This document shows positions 44,080 through 53,056 of a stretch of 64,000 nucleotides of DNA, one piece after another. Made by a program: the position numbers and the translations under genes. The notes beneath the pieces are model-generated. The model did no database searches and had not been told where the DNA came from. It saw nothing but the letters and a program-made list of their open reading frames with translations. Where the stretch lies: the NCBI RefSeq assembly GCF_900110555.1, contig NZ_FOEE01000019.1:21877-85876 (forward strand). Reading direction: 5' to 3'. The DNA is from Trujillonella endophytica (GTDB lineage Bacteria > Actinomycetota > Actinomycetes > Mycobacteriales > Geodermatophilaceae). Numbering within the stretch: the first letter of the stretch is position 1; every line of letters starts with the position of its first letter.

Positions 44080-44718
44080 TCACCGGCGGCGGCCCAGGAG
44101 GTAGCCGAGGGCGACCCCCCAGGCGGTGAGCACGCCGCCGGCGGCGGTGCCGAGCAGGAACGAGCGCAGGTCGAGCGGGGCACCGGCAGGGGCGGCCCGG
44201 CCGGCGAAGACCTGCGCGGCCGAGGCGGACGTTCCCGCGGGAACGCCCGCCGGGGCCACGGCCGGCGCCGGCGCCCCGGCGCCCGTCAGCTCGGCGTCGA
44301 CCGCCGTGAAGAACTGGCCGGCCATCCGCTTCGCGACGCCGGTGATCATCCGCTGGCCGACGCCCGCCACGGGACCGCCGACCACCGCGTCCGCCGACCA
44401 GGTCACCGTCGTCGTCCCGTCGTCGGCACCGGCCAGCGCGATCGTCACCGTCGCGCGCGCGTTCCCCGGCGCCCCGGCGCCCGACGCGTGCATCACGTAG
44501 GACGACGGCCGCTGCTGGTCGGTCAGCCGCACCACCCCGGCGTACGTGCCGCGCACCGCGCCGACCCCCACCGCCAGCGCCATCCGGTACTCGTCCGGTC
44601 CGGTCAGCTCCAGCGACGAGCACCCCGGGATCGTCCGCGCGAGCACCGCCGGATCGGTCAGCGCCGTCCACACCTGCTCCGGCGTCCCGTGCAGCACCGC
44701 CGCGCCGTCGAGGTTCAC
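44080..44718 (-). CDS. coxG: CoxG-like SRPBCC protein with C-terminal membrane anchor
   Basis: 212 residues. N-terminal SRPBCC domain (~1-150: AAVLHGTPEQVWTALTDPAVLARTIPG, SYVMHASGAGAPG), Ala/Pro-rich linker and a C-terminal transmembrane anchor (SFLLGTAAGGVLTAWGVALGYLLG) ending in RRR. CoxG recruits or anchors molybdenum hydroxylases to the membrane. GTG overlaps the stop of the large subunit gene, so it is the last gene of the operon. The linker contains a CGTTCCCGCGGGAACG palindrome (44230-44245) encoding GVPAGT. Confidence 0.88.
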   Translation of the reverse strand: MNLDGAAVLHGTPEQVWTALTDPAVLARTIPGCSSLELTGPDEYRMALAVGVGAVRGTYAGVVRLTDQQRPSSYVMHASGAGAPGNARATVTIALAGADDGTTTVTWSADAVVGGPVAGVGQRMITGVAKRMAGQFFTAVDAELTGAGAPAPAVAPAGVPAGTSASAAQVFAGRAAPAGAPLDLRSFLLGTAAGGVLTAWGVALGYLLGRRR

Positions 44719-47132
44719 CCGCCGACCTCCGTCCTGCGGCCCGCGGCCGCCGTCCGCTCCGCCGAGGGCGAGCGCATCACGTCGTACAGCTCGGTCGGCG
44801 AGATCGGCATGGCCGAGATCCGCCGTCCCGTCGCGTCCTCGATCGCCGACGCGATCGCGGCCGACCCCGGGATGACCCCGGCCTCCCCGGCGCCCTTGAT
44901 CCCCAGCGGGTTCAGCGGCGACGGCGTCGACTGGTGGTCGATGTCGATGTCGGGCACCTCCGACGCGAACGGCATCAGGAAGTCCATGAACGACGCGTTC
45001 TGCAGCTGACCGTCGGCGTCGTAGGCCATCCGCTCGTACAGCGCCCCGGCCACTCCCTGCGCGACCCCGCCGTGCACCTGGCCCTCGACGATCATCGGGT
45101 TCACCACGTTCCCGCAGTCGTGCACCACGGCATAGGTGACGACGTCGATCTCCCAGGTGGCCGGGTCGATCTCCACCACCGCCGCGTGCGCGCCCGAGGC
45201 GAACGTCGAGCGGATGGGCGAGAAGTAGTCGCGGTGCTCCAGGCCGGGGGCGTCCCCGACGGCGACGGGCGGCTGGTCGTCCGCGCCGGGTCGGGCGAAC
45301 TGCGTCGCCTGCTTGGCCGCCTCGTCGAACGCGTACCGCAGCGGGTTGGACAGGACGGCGATCGTCCGCAGCGGGATCGAGGCGCCGGGGGTCCCGCGCA
45401 CGCCCACGACCCCGTCCGCGATCTCCAGGTCGTCCGGCGAGGCCTCCAGTACCTCCGCGGCGATCCGCAGCGCCTTCTCCCGCACCCCCCGCGCGGCCAG
45501 CGCGATCGCGTTGCCGCTCATCACCGCGGCCCGCGAGGCGAACGTCCCGACCGCGTAGGGGAAGCGCCGGGTGTCGCCGGTGGTCACCTCGACGTCCTCC
45601 ATCGGTACCCCCAGCTCGGAGGCGACGATCTGCGCGAACACCGTCTCGTGCCCCTGCCCCTGCGACGTCAGCCCCGTCGACACGAGCACCTTGCCGCTGC
45701 CCAGCACCTGCACGTGGCCGCCCTCGTATGGGCCGGGCCCGGTGCCCTCCACGTACATCGCCATCCCGGCGCCGAGCAGCTTGCCGCGGGACGCCGCCTC
45801 GGCCCGCCGGTCCTCCATCGCCTCCCAGCCCACGAGCGACGTCAGCCTGGACAGCAGCCCGGGGTAGTCGCCCGAGTCGTAGACCACCGGCCGGCCGTCC
45901 TGGAACGTCAGGTGGTGGTCGTAGGGGAACTGGTCGGGCCGGATCAGGTTCCGCCGCCGCACCTCGGCGCGGTCCAGGCCGAGGGCGTCGGCGATGCGGT
46001 CCATCGTCCGTTCCATCGCGAAGCAGCCCTGCGGCCGCCCCGCCCCGCGGTACGGGGTGACGATCACCGTGTTCGTGTAGACGCTCTCCACGACCACCCG
46101 GTACACGGGGATCACGTACGGCCCGACCAGCTGGGTCGCCGTCACGATCGGGACGATGATCCCGTAGGGCGTGTACGCGCCGTTGTCGTGCCAGGCGTGG
46201 ACGTCGAGCGCGGCGATCCGCCCGTCGTCATCGAACCCGACGGTGATCTCCTGCCGCTGCTGGCGCTCGTGGGCGCTGCCGATGAAGTGCTCGCGCCGGT
46301 CCTCGGTCCACTTCACCTCGTGCCCGAGCGCGATGGCGGCCATCGGCACGAGCAGCTCCTCCGGCCACGGGTGCACGATCTTCACGCCGAAGCCGCCGCC
46401 GACGTCCGGGGCGATCACCTCCACGCGCTCCAGCGACAGCTCCAGCTTCGCCGCGATCGCCGCCCGCACCGACGTCGACGCCTGCGTGCTCGAGTAGACC
46501 CGCAGCGAGGAGTCCGCCGGGTCCCAGCGCGCGTGCACGCCCTTGCCCTCCAGCGGCATGCACGCGCTGCGCTCGACGTACTGGGTGAAGGAGAGGGTCC
46601 GCGCGGCGCCGGCCAGCGCTTCCTCGACGTCGCCGGTCTCCTGGTGGTGCCGCGCCGCGACGTTGTCCGGGATCTCCGCGTGCACCGCGTGCTCGGCCGC
46701 GCGGGCGGCGTCCACCCCGACGACGACCGGCAGCTCCTCGTAGGTGACGACGATCCGCTCGGCGGCGTCCTCGGCGAGGTACCGGTCGGTGGCGACCACC
46801 ATGACCACCGGCTCGCCGACGTGGTTCACCTCGCCGTTGGCCAGCGGGTAGCCCGTGCGCGGCGCGTGCAGCTGCGGATGGGGGATGAGCACCGGCAGCG
46901 GCTCGGCCATCGGGCCGGTGAGGTCCTCGTAGGTGTAGATCGCGACCAGACCCTCGACGTCCAGCGCCGGCTCGACGTCGACGTCGGTGATCCGGGCGTG
47001 GGCGTAGGGGCTGCGCACGAAGGCGGCGGCCAGCGCCTGCGCGCCGATGTCGTCGAGGTACCGCCCCCGGCCGGTGACGAGCCGGGCGTCCTCGCGGCGC
47101 CGGACCGGCTCCCCGAAGAGCTTCGTGGTCAC
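44715..47132 (-). CDS. molybdenum hydroxylase large subunit (xanthine dehydrogenase family)
   Basis: 805 residues of the molybdopterin-cytosine-dinucleotide-binding large subunit family: REDARLVTGRGRYLDDI at the N-terminus, PDVGGGFGVKI ~265, TPYRGAGRPQGCFAMERTMD ~375, GQGHETVFAQI, and LGIKGAGEAGVIPG near the end with the catalytic Glu. It lacks the AYRCSFR loop of true CO dehydrogenase, so despite CoxL-like organisation it should hydroxylate a heterocycle or aldehyde. Neighbouring uracil-type permease makes a pyrimidine or purine likely. GTG overlaps the small-subunit stop. Confidence 0.92.
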   Translation of the reverse strand: MTTKLFGEPVRRREDARLVTGRGRYLDDIGAQALAAAFVRSPYAHARITDVDVEPALDVEGLVAIYTYEDLTGPMAEPLPVLIPHPQLHAPRTGYPLANGEVNHVGEPVVMVVATDRYLAEDAAERIVVTYEELPVVVGVDAARAAEHAVHAEIPDNVAARHHQETGDVEEALAGAARTLSFTQYVERSACMPLEGKGVHARWDPADSSLRVYSSTQASTSVRAAIAAKLELSLERVEVIAPDVGGGFGVKIVHPWPEELLVPMAAIALGHEVKWTEDRREHFIGSAHERQQRQEITVGFDDDGRIAALDVHAWHDNGAYTPYGIIVPIVTATQLVGPYVIPVYRVVVESVYTNTVIVTPYRGAGRPQGCFAMERTMDRIADALGLDRAEVRRRNLIRPDQFPYDHHLTFQDGRPVVYDSGDYPGLLSRLTSLVGWEAMEDRRAEAASRGKLLGAGMAMYVEGTGPGPYEGGHVQVLGSGKVLVSTGLTSQGQGHETVFAQIVASELGVPMEDVEVTTGDTRRFPYAVGTFASRAAVMSGNAIALAARGVREKALRIAAEVLEASPDDLEIADGVVGVRGTPGASIPLRTIAVLSNPLRYAFDEAAKQATQFARPGADDQPPVAVGDAPGLEHRDYFSPIRSTFASGAHAAVVEIDPATWEIDVVTYAVVHDCGNVVNPMIVEGQVHGGVAQGVAGALYERMAYDADGQLQNASFMDFLMPFASEVPDIDIDHQSTPSPLNPLGIKGAGEAGVIPGSAAIASAIEDATGRRISAMPISPTELYDVMRSPSAERTAAAGRRTEVGG

Positions 47133-47695
47133 CGGGGCCCCTGCTCGTGCAATGGTGCGGAATTGCCCAGGGGCAATTCCGCACCATTGCGTCGCATGGT
47201 GTCGGCGGCGTGCCGGACGGCCTTCTTGATGTTCGCGTAGCCCGTGCACCGGCAGAGGTTGCCGCCGACCAGCTCGTCGACCTCCTCCTCGGTGATCTCG
47301 GTGGACAGGTTCCGCGCCTCGAGCCCCGCCGCGATCGTCACCAGGAACCCCGGCGTGCAGAACCCGCACTGCAGCGCGTGGCACTCCCGGAACGCCTCCT
47401 GGACCGGGTGCAGCACCTGCCCGCCGTCGTCGTCCGCGCGCGCGAGTCCCTCGACCGTGGTCACCGCCGCGCCGTCCACCTGCACGGCGAGCACCAGGCA
47501 CGACCGCACGGGCGTGCCGTCGACCAGCACCGTGCACGCCCCGCAGACCCCGTGCTCGCAGCCCACGTGCGTGCCGGTCAGCCCGAGGTCGTGCCGCAGC
47601 GCGTCCGACAGCAGCCGGCGCACCGGCACCCGTGCTCCACGTGGAACACCGTTGACGGTGACGGTGATCGACCGCTCGGTGTCGATCGGCGTCAT
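47129..47695 (-). CDS. molybdenum hydroxylase [2Fe-2S] small subunit
   Basis: 188 residues. Plant-type ferredoxin cluster CEHGVCGACTVLVDG...CL (~52-75) and the second cluster in QCGFCTPGFL...LCRCTGYANI (~110-155), complete for the family. The C-terminal tail after VRHAADTM (RNGAELPLGNSAPLHE) is not typical and is encoded by a near-perfect palindrome, 47149-47190. ATG at 47695 overlaps the FAD-subunit stop. Passes electrons from the molybdenum site to FAD. Confidence 0.93.
   Translation of the reverse strand: MTPIDTERSITVTVNGVPRGARVPVRRLLSDALRHDLGLTGTHVGCEHGVCGACTVLVDGTPVRSCLVLAVQVDGAAVTTVEGLARADDDGGQVLHPVQEAFRECHALQCGFCTPGFLVTIAAGLEARNLSTEITEEEVDELVGGNLCRCTGYANIKKAVRHAADTMRRNGAELPLGNSAPLHEQGPR
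47149..47190. repeat. 42-bp palindromic element inside the small-subunit gene
   Basis: Perfect 20-bp arms, 47149-47168 and 47171-47190, around a 2-bp centre AG. The left arm begins GCAATGGTGCGG and ends AATTGCCC; the right arm is its exact reverse complement. Markedly more A+T-rich than flanking DNA. It sits in frame within the last codons of the [2Fe-2S] subunit gene. Confidence 0.92.
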
Positions 47696-48558
47696 GCGGC
47701 CGCCTCGGCCGCCGCCGACGCCAGCGCGCGCTCCGTCAGCACCCCGACGAGCAGCCGCCGGTAGTCGGCGCTGGCGTGCAGGTCGCCGTCCGGATCGACC
47801 AGCGTCCGGGCCAGGTCCGCGGCCGCTGCCCAGTCCGCCGACGCCGCCGGCTGCCCGGAGACCGCCTCCGTCAGGTCGTGCACCTCCGGCACCGGCCCGA
47901 CCGACAGGTAGGCGGCGCGCACGGTCTCGACGAGGCCGTCGGCGTCGAGCGTGACGACGACGCCCGCGCCGCACACCGCGTAGTCGCCCCTGCGCCGCGA
48001 GACCTCCACGAACGCCGTCCCCGACCGCGCGGGGAGCGCGGGGAAGAACGCGTCGACGACGACCGCCGCCCCGTGCACCGAGGTCTCCAGCGGCCCGACG
48101 AACAGCTCCCGCCAGCCGATCGTCGAGCGCCCGGCCGGCGTCGCCACCGTCACCGACCCGCCGGTCAGCGCGAGCACCGCGGTCATCTCGCCGGAGGGGT
48201 CGGCGTGCGCGATCGAGCCGACCGTCGTCCCCCGGTTGCGGATCGCCGGGTGCGCGACGTACGCCGTCGCCCGCGCCAGCAGCGGCTGCACGGTCCGCGC
48301 CGCGGGGTTCCCGAGGAGCTCCGCGTGCCGTACCAGCGCCCCCACCCGCACGCCGTCCCCGGTCACCTCGACCGCGTCGAGGCCGGGCACCCGGTTGAGG
48401 TCGACCAGGGTGGTCGGCGCCGCCAGCCGCATCGACAGCAGCGGGATCAACGACTGGCCACCGGCGAGCACCTTCGCGCCGTCCCCCTCCGCGGCGAGGA
48501 CGTCGAGGGCCTCGCCGAGGGAGCCGGGGTCGGCGTACCGGAAGGGGGCGGGCTTCAC
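47692..48558 (-). CDS. molybdenum hydroxylase FAD-binding medium subunit
   Basis: 288 residues of the CoxM/XdhB FAD-binding family: AGGQSLIPLLSMRLAAP (~32-48) and TVGSIAHADPSGEMTAVL (~112), the two FAD pyrophosphate-binding loops, and C-terminal ADYRRLLVGVLTERAL. It accepts electrons from the [2Fe-2S] subunit. GTG start overlaps the stop of the permease gene and its stop overlaps the small-subunit ATG, placing it second in the operon. Confidence 0.93.
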   Translation of the reverse strand: MKPAPFRYADPGSLGEALDVLAAEGDGAKVLAGGQSLIPLLSMRLAAPTTLVDLNRVPGLDAVEVTGDGVRVGALVRHAELLGNPAARTVQPLLARATAYVAHPAIRNRGTTVGSIAHADPSGEMTAVLALTGGSVTVATPAGRSTIGWRELFVGPLETSVHGAAVVVDAFFPALPARSGTAFVEVSRRRGDYAVCGAGVVVTLDADGLVETVRAAYLSVGPVPEVHDLTEAVSGQPAASADWAAAADLARTLVDPDGDLHASADYRRLLVGVLTERALASAAAEAAA

Positions 48559-50048
48559 CTCCCGCGTGTCCCCTTCGACGGGGCGGCGCCGCCGGTCGCG
48601 CCGGGGCGGCCCACCTCGTCCACCGACGAGGGGTCGGGCGCGAGTTCCTCCCCGGCGACGTGCCCGAACGTGCTGCCGGCCGCGGGGTGCGCCCCCTCCC
48701 GGGCCAGTGCGGCCTTCATGTCCGCGGGGGCGACCGCGCGGGCCAGGTGCCAGCCGAGCACCGCGACGAGCGTGCCGAGCGCGATGCCGCCCAGCGAGTA
48801 GTCCTCGTCGAACTTCAGCAGCGGGACGTCGGTGCCGCGGCTGTTGCCGATGGCGATGATGATCCCGGCCGCGAGCGGCACCAGGTTGATCGGATTGGCG
48901 AAGTCGACCCGGTTCTCCTTCCAGATCTTCGCTCCGAGCAGGCCGATCATCCCGTAGAGGACCACCGTGATCCCGCCCAGGACGCCGCCCGGGGTGGCGT
49001 AGATGAGCGCACCGAACTTGGGGATCAGGCCGAGCAGGATCGCCACGGCCGCGGCGACGAAGTACGCAGCCGTCGAGTACACCCGGGTGGCCGCCATGAC
49101 GCCGATGTTCTCGGCGTAGGTCGTGGTGGGGGAGCCGCCCACGGAGGTGGCCACGACGGTCGCGATGCCGTCGGCCGCCACGGCACGCCCCAGGACCGGG
49201 TCGAGGTCCCGCTTCGTCATCTCCCCGACCGCCTTCACGTGGCCGGCGTTCTCCGCGACCAGGGCGATGACCGCCGGGAGCACGAGCAGGCTGAAGTTCA
49301 CCGAGAAGTGCGGCGTCGTGAACTCGGGCAGCCCGAACCAGTCGGCGTCGCCGACCGCGTCCAGGTTCACCCGGTCACGGGTCACCTCCGCGCCCGTGCC
49401 GTCGGGTGAGGTGATCGCACCGCTCGTGGCGTCCAGCAGCAGCGAGAGGAGGAAGCCGAAGACGAGCCCCAGCAGGATCGCGATGCGGCCGAGGAACCCC
49501 GGCAGGGCCAGCGACGCCACGATGACGAAGGTCATCGTGGCCAGGGCCACCCACTGGTCCTGCACCCAGTAGGTCTGCGTCGCGACCGAGGCCAGGTTGA
49601 AGCCGATCAGCATGACGACGGCGCCGGTCACGGCCGGCGGGAGCACCTTGTTGATCGTCCGGACGCCGAGGTAGTGGATCAGCACGCCGACGAGGGCCAG
49701 CACCACACCGGAGACGAGGATCGCGCCGACGACGTCGCTGCTGTCGCCGCCGGCCCCGCGGACGGCACCCACGCCGCCGACGAACGAGGCGCTGGTGCCC
49801 AGGTAGCTCGGCACCTTCCCCTGCACGATGAGCAGGAAGATGATCGTCGCGATCCCGCTCATCATGATCGCGAGGTTGGCGTCCAGACCCATGATCACGG
49901 GGAAGACGAACGTGGCGCCGAACATGGCGACGACGTGCTGCGCCCCGATGCCGGCGGTCCTCGGCCACGACAGGCGTTCGTCCGGGGCCACCGCCTCGCC
50001 CAGTGGCGGGGTCTTGCCGTCTCCGTAGAGCTTCCAGCCGAACGCCAT
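48555..50048 (-). CDS. uracil-xanthine permease, NCS2 family (UraA-like)
   Basis: 497 residues, about 14 membrane segments. NCS2 signatures VAENAGHVKAVGEMTKRD (~240) and SVGGSPTTTYAENIGVMA (~280), the latter of the uracil-transporter type, match UraA more than the xanthine or urate branches. ATG at 50048 chosen: GAGGAG precedes it at good spacing. Transports a pyrimidine or purine in symport with protons. First gene of an operon with the molybdenum hydroxylase, which presumably oxidises the imported base. C-terminal hydrophilic tail ~60 residues. Confidence 0.93.
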   Translation of the reverse strand: MAFGWKLYGDGKTPPLGEAVAPDERLSWPRTAGIGAQHVVAMFGATFVFPVIMGLDANLAIMMSGIATIIFLLIVQGKVPSYLGTSASFVGGVGAVRGAGGDSSDVVGAILVSGVVLALVGVLIHYLGVRTINKVLPPAVTGAVVMLIGFNLASVATQTYWVQDQWVALATMTFVIVASLALPGFLGRIAILLGLVFGFLLSLLLDATSGAITSPDGTGAEVTRDRVNLDAVGDADWFGLPEFTTPHFSVNFSLLVLPAVIALVAENAGHVKAVGEMTKRDLDPVLGRAVAADGIATVVATSVGGSPTTTYAENIGVMAATRVYSTAAYFVAAAVAILLGLIPKFGALIYATPGGVLGGITVVLYGMIGLLGAKIWKENRVDFANPINLVPLAAGIIIAIGNSRGTDVPLLKFDEDYSLGGIALGTLVAVLGWHLARAVAPADMKAALAREGAHPAAGSTFGHVAGEELAPDPSSVDEVGRPGATGGAAPSKGTRGR

Positions 50049-50144
50049 CGATGGGCTCCTCGTGCTCGGGGAGCGTCCATCTGACACCCGGGGGGCGGGC
50101 CGCGGAAGTGGCTCTGTGCGAAGTAGTCGTTACCGTGATGTCTC

Positions 50145-51641
50145 GTGAGCCCCCCGCCCGGCGCCGGTGTCCGGCACGTGGCGCTGCGCAGCGGCGTCTA
50201 CGCCGACTCGGTGCGGTTGATGCAGGTCAGCCGGGACGTCGGCGCGCGCGACGGCGTCACCGCGGTGCTCGTCGCCATGGCGACCCCGCTCAACCTCGAC
50301 CTGGCCGCGGGCATGGGCCTGGCCCCCGCGGAGCCGGCGTCGCCCGAGCAGCTGCTGGTCGCGATCTCGGCCGACGACGACGCCGCGCTGGCCGGCGCCG
50401 TCGCCGCGGTCGAGACGGCCCTCGCCGAGCGGCAGCGGAGCACCGCCTCCGCGCAGGCGGTGCCCGCGCGGACCATCGGCGCCGGCCTCGACGCGCTGCC
50501 GGGCGACGGGCCCGCGCTGGCGATCGTCAGCGTCCCCGGCCCGTACGCCGTCGCCGAGGCCGCAGACGCGATCGCCGCCGGGCGCAGCGTCCTCCTCTTC
50601 TCCGACGGCGTGCCGGTCGAGCACGAGGTCGCGCTCAAGCGCGCCGCGCGCGCCGCCGGCGTCCTCGTCATGGGGCCCGACTGCGGCACGGCCATCGTGT
50701 CCGGGCTCGCGCTCGGCTTCGCCAACGCCGTCCGCCGCGGGCCGGTGGGGATCGTGGCGGCGAGCGGCACCGGCGCCCAGCAGGTCTCCTGCCTGCTGGA
50801 CGCGGCGGGGGTCGGCGTCTCGCACGTCCTGGGCGTCGGCGGTCGCGACCTCACCGCCGCCGTGGGCGGGCCGGCCACCCTCGACGCGCTCGCCGCGCTG
50901 GACGACGACCCGGCCACCGAGGCGATCCTCGTCGTCTCCAAGCCGCCGGCGCCCGCGGTCGCGCTGGAGGTGGCGCGCGCGGCGGCGGGGCTGCGCACCC
51001 CGGTGCGCCAGGCCGCCCTGGGTCCGGACGCGCCCGACCTCACCGCCGCCGTCGAGGCGCTGCTCGGCGACCTCGGCGTCGCGGTGCCCGACTGGCCGTC
51101 GCGGCCCGGCGCGGGGGAGGCCGCGCTGCCCGGCGCCGTGCTCAAGGGGCTCTACTCCGGGGGCACGCTGGCCGACGAGGCGATGCTGCTGGCCGGCCCG
51201 GTGCTCGGCGACGTCCGCTCCAACACCCCGCTGCGCCCGGAACTCGGGATCGGGACCGACCTTGCCGCCCCCGGGCACCTCGTCCTCGACCTCGGCGACG
51301 ACGCCCTGACCGTGGGGCGGGCGCACCCGATGATCGACCCGACGCTGCGGCTGGAGGCAATCGCCGCGCTGGCCGCGTCGGGGGAGCCCGCGGTGCTGCT
51401 GCTCGACGTCGTCCTCGGGTTCGGCGCCGACCCCGACCCGGCCGCGGCGCTGGTCCCCGCACTCGCCGCGGCCCGCGCCCGGACGACGCTGCCGGCGGTG
51501 GTCGCGCTGGTCGGCACCGAGGCCGATCCGCAGGGCTGGAGCCGGCAGGCCGACGCGCTCGCCGCGGCCGGCGCATCGGTCTTCGCCTCGAACGCGCAGG
51601 CCACCCGGCACGCGCTCGGCCTGCTGGGAGGCGCCGCGTGA
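50145..51641 (+). CDS. fdrA: FdrA-family acyl-CoA-synthetase-like protein
   Basis: 498 residues. Like E. coli FdrA: N-terminal YADSVRLMQVSRDVGARDGV, then tandem CoA-ligase-like Rossmann units with MGPDCGTAI ~180, GIVAASGTGAQQ ~205, GVGGRDLTAAVGG ~230, and a C-terminal domain (LYSGGTLADEAMLL ~330, DLGDDALTVGRAHPMIDP ~385). In E. coli FdrA with YlbE and YlbF forms oxamic transcarbamylase. GTG start, with a TACCGT box 8 nt upstream. Divergent from the permease operon and coupled to the DUF1116 gene. Confidence 0.9.
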   Translation: MSPPPGAGVRHVALRSGVYADSVRLMQVSRDVGARDGVTAVLVAMATPLNLDLAAGMGLAPAEPASPEQLLVAISADDDAALAGAVAAVETALAERQRSTASAQAVPARTIGAGLDALPGDGPALAIVSVPGPYAVAEAADAIAAGRSVLLFSDGVPVEHEVALKRAARAAGVLVMGPDCGTAIVSGLALGFANAVRRGPVGIVAASGTGAQQVSCLLDAAGVGVSHVLGVGGRDLTAAVGGPATLDALAALDDDPATEAILVVSKPPAPAVALEVARAAAGLRTPVRQAALGPDAPDLTAAVEALLGDLGVAVPDWPSRPGAGEAALPGAVLKGLYSGGTLADEAMLLAGPVLGDVRSNTPLRPELGIGTDLAAPGHLVLDLGDDALTVGRAHPMIDPTLRLEAIAALAASGEPAVLLLDVVLGFGADPDPAAALVPALAAARARTTLPAVVALVGTEADPQGWSRQADALAAAGASVFASNAQATRHALGLLGGAA

Positions 51642-53056
51642 CGCTGCGGGACCTGCTCGCCGGGCCGCCGACGGTCGTCGCGGCCGGGGTCGACGTCTTC
51701 TCCGCCGCGCTGCGCGCCCAGGGCGCCGACGTGCACGACGTCGACTGGCGCCCGCCCGGCTTCGGCGATCCGGCCGACCTCGCCGCCCTGGCCCTGGACC
51801 CGCGCCGCCCCGCGGCCAACCGGACGGCGGTCGAGCGGCTGCTCGCCGCCGGCTCCGTGCTCACCGACGTCCGGCCGGCGAAGGAGGTGCTCGGCGTGCC
51901 CGGGCGGACCCTGCTGCACGCCGGCCCGCCGATCGCGTGGGCCGACGCCTCCGGCCCGCTGCGCGGCGCGCTGATCGGCGCCTGCCTCTTCGAGGGCTGG
52001 GCCTCGTCGGTGGAGGAGGCCCAGCTCCGCCTGGCGAGCGGGTTCGTGCACCTGGAGCCGTGCCACGCGCACCGCACCGTGGGGCCGATGGCCGGCGTCA
52101 CCTCGCCGTCCATGTGGCTGTGGTGCCTGGAGGACCCCGTGCAGGGCGGGCGGGCCTTCTGCAACCTCAACGAGGGCCTCGGCAAGGTGCTGCGGATGGG
52201 CGCCTTCGGCGAGGACGTGCTCACCTGGCTGGCCTGGATGCGGGACGTCCTCGGTCCCGTGCTGCAGGCCGCGGTGCGGTCGATGCACGAGCCGATGGAC
52301 GTCAAGGCCGTCCTCGCGCAGATGCTGCAGATGGGCGACGAGGGGCACAACCGCAACCGCGCCGGCTCGCTGATGGCCCTGCGCGAGCTCTCCCCGGCGA
52401 TCGTGGGGCTGGCCGAGTCGTCCGGCCGCGCCTCCGGCGAGCTGGCGGAGGTGCTGCGCTTCATCGGCGGCAACGAGCACTTCTTCCTCAATCTCGGCAT
52501 GCCGACGGCGAAGCTCGCGACGGACGCCGCCCGCGACGTCCCCGGCTCCACGCTGGTGACGGTCATGAGCCGCAACGGCACGGAGTTCGGGATCCAGACC
52601 TCGGGCACCGGCGACCGCTGGTTCACCGGGCCCGCGCAGACGCCGGTCGGGCTCTTCCTCGGCGACTTCGGCCCCGAGGACGCCAACCCCGACATCGGCG
52701 ACTCCGCGATCATGGAGACCTACGGCGTCGGCGGGTTCGCGATGGCCGCGGCGCCGGCGATCGTCCGGTTCGTCGGCGGCACGGTGCCCGACGCCCTCGC
52801 CACGACCGAGCGGATGTATCAGCTGACGCTCGCGGAGAACCCGGCGATGGCCATCCCGATCCTGGGGTTCCGGGGCGCGCCGACCGGCATCGACGTCGTC
52901 TCCGTGGCGCGGACCGGCTGGCTGCCGCAGATCAACACCGGCATGGCCGGCCGGGTCGCCGGCACCGGGCAGGTCGGGGCCGGGCTGGTGCAGCCCCCGC
53001 GGGAGTGCTTCGAGCAGGCGCTGGCCGCCCTGGCCCGCGGGGCCCGCGCTAGCTGA
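51638..53056 (+). CDS. DUF1116 (YlbE-like) protein, probable carbamoyltransferase partner
   Basis: 472 residues of the DUF1116 family: EGWASSVEEAQLRLASGFVHLEPCHAH, SRNGTEFGIQTSGTGDRWFTGPAQ in part, DIGDSAIMETYGVGGFAMAAAPA, and INTGMAGRVAGTGQVGAG at the end. In E. coli the homologue YlbE works with FdrA and YlbF in oxamate transcarbamylation of oxalurate. The GTG overlaps the fdrA stop. The usual third subunit (DUF2877/YlbF) is not adjacent. Ends 8 bp inside the convergent phosphatase gene. Confidence 0.9.
   Translation: MTLRDLLAGPPTVVAAGVDVFSAALRAQGADVHDVDWRPPGFGDPADLAALALDPRRPAANRTAVERLLAAGSVLTDVRPAKEVLGVPGRTLLHAGPPIAWADASGPLRGALIGACLFEGWASSVEEAQLRLASGFVHLEPCHAHRTVGPMAGVTSPSMWLWCLEDPVQGGRAFCNLNEGLGKVLRMGAFGEDVLTWLAWMRDVLGPVLQAAVRSMHEPMDVKAVLAQMLQMGDEGHNRNRAGSLMALRELSPAIVGLAESSGRASGELAEVLRFIGGNEHFFLNLGMPTAKLATDAARDVPGSTLVTVMSRNGTEFGIQTSGTGDRWFTGPAQTPVGLFLGDFGPEDANPDIGDSAIMETYGVGGFAMAAAPAIVRFVGGTVPDALATTERMYQLTLAENPAMAIPILGFRGAPTGIDVVSVARTGWLPQINTGMAGRVAGTGQVGAGLVQPPRECFEQALAALARGARAS

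Noticed and set aside
44715..48558. Annotation of the three-subunit enzyme as carbon monoxide dehydrogenase
   Set aside because: Gene order and CoxG suggest it, but the large subunit has PYRGAGRP and lacks the AYRCSFR active-site loop, and it is coupled to a nucleobase permease.
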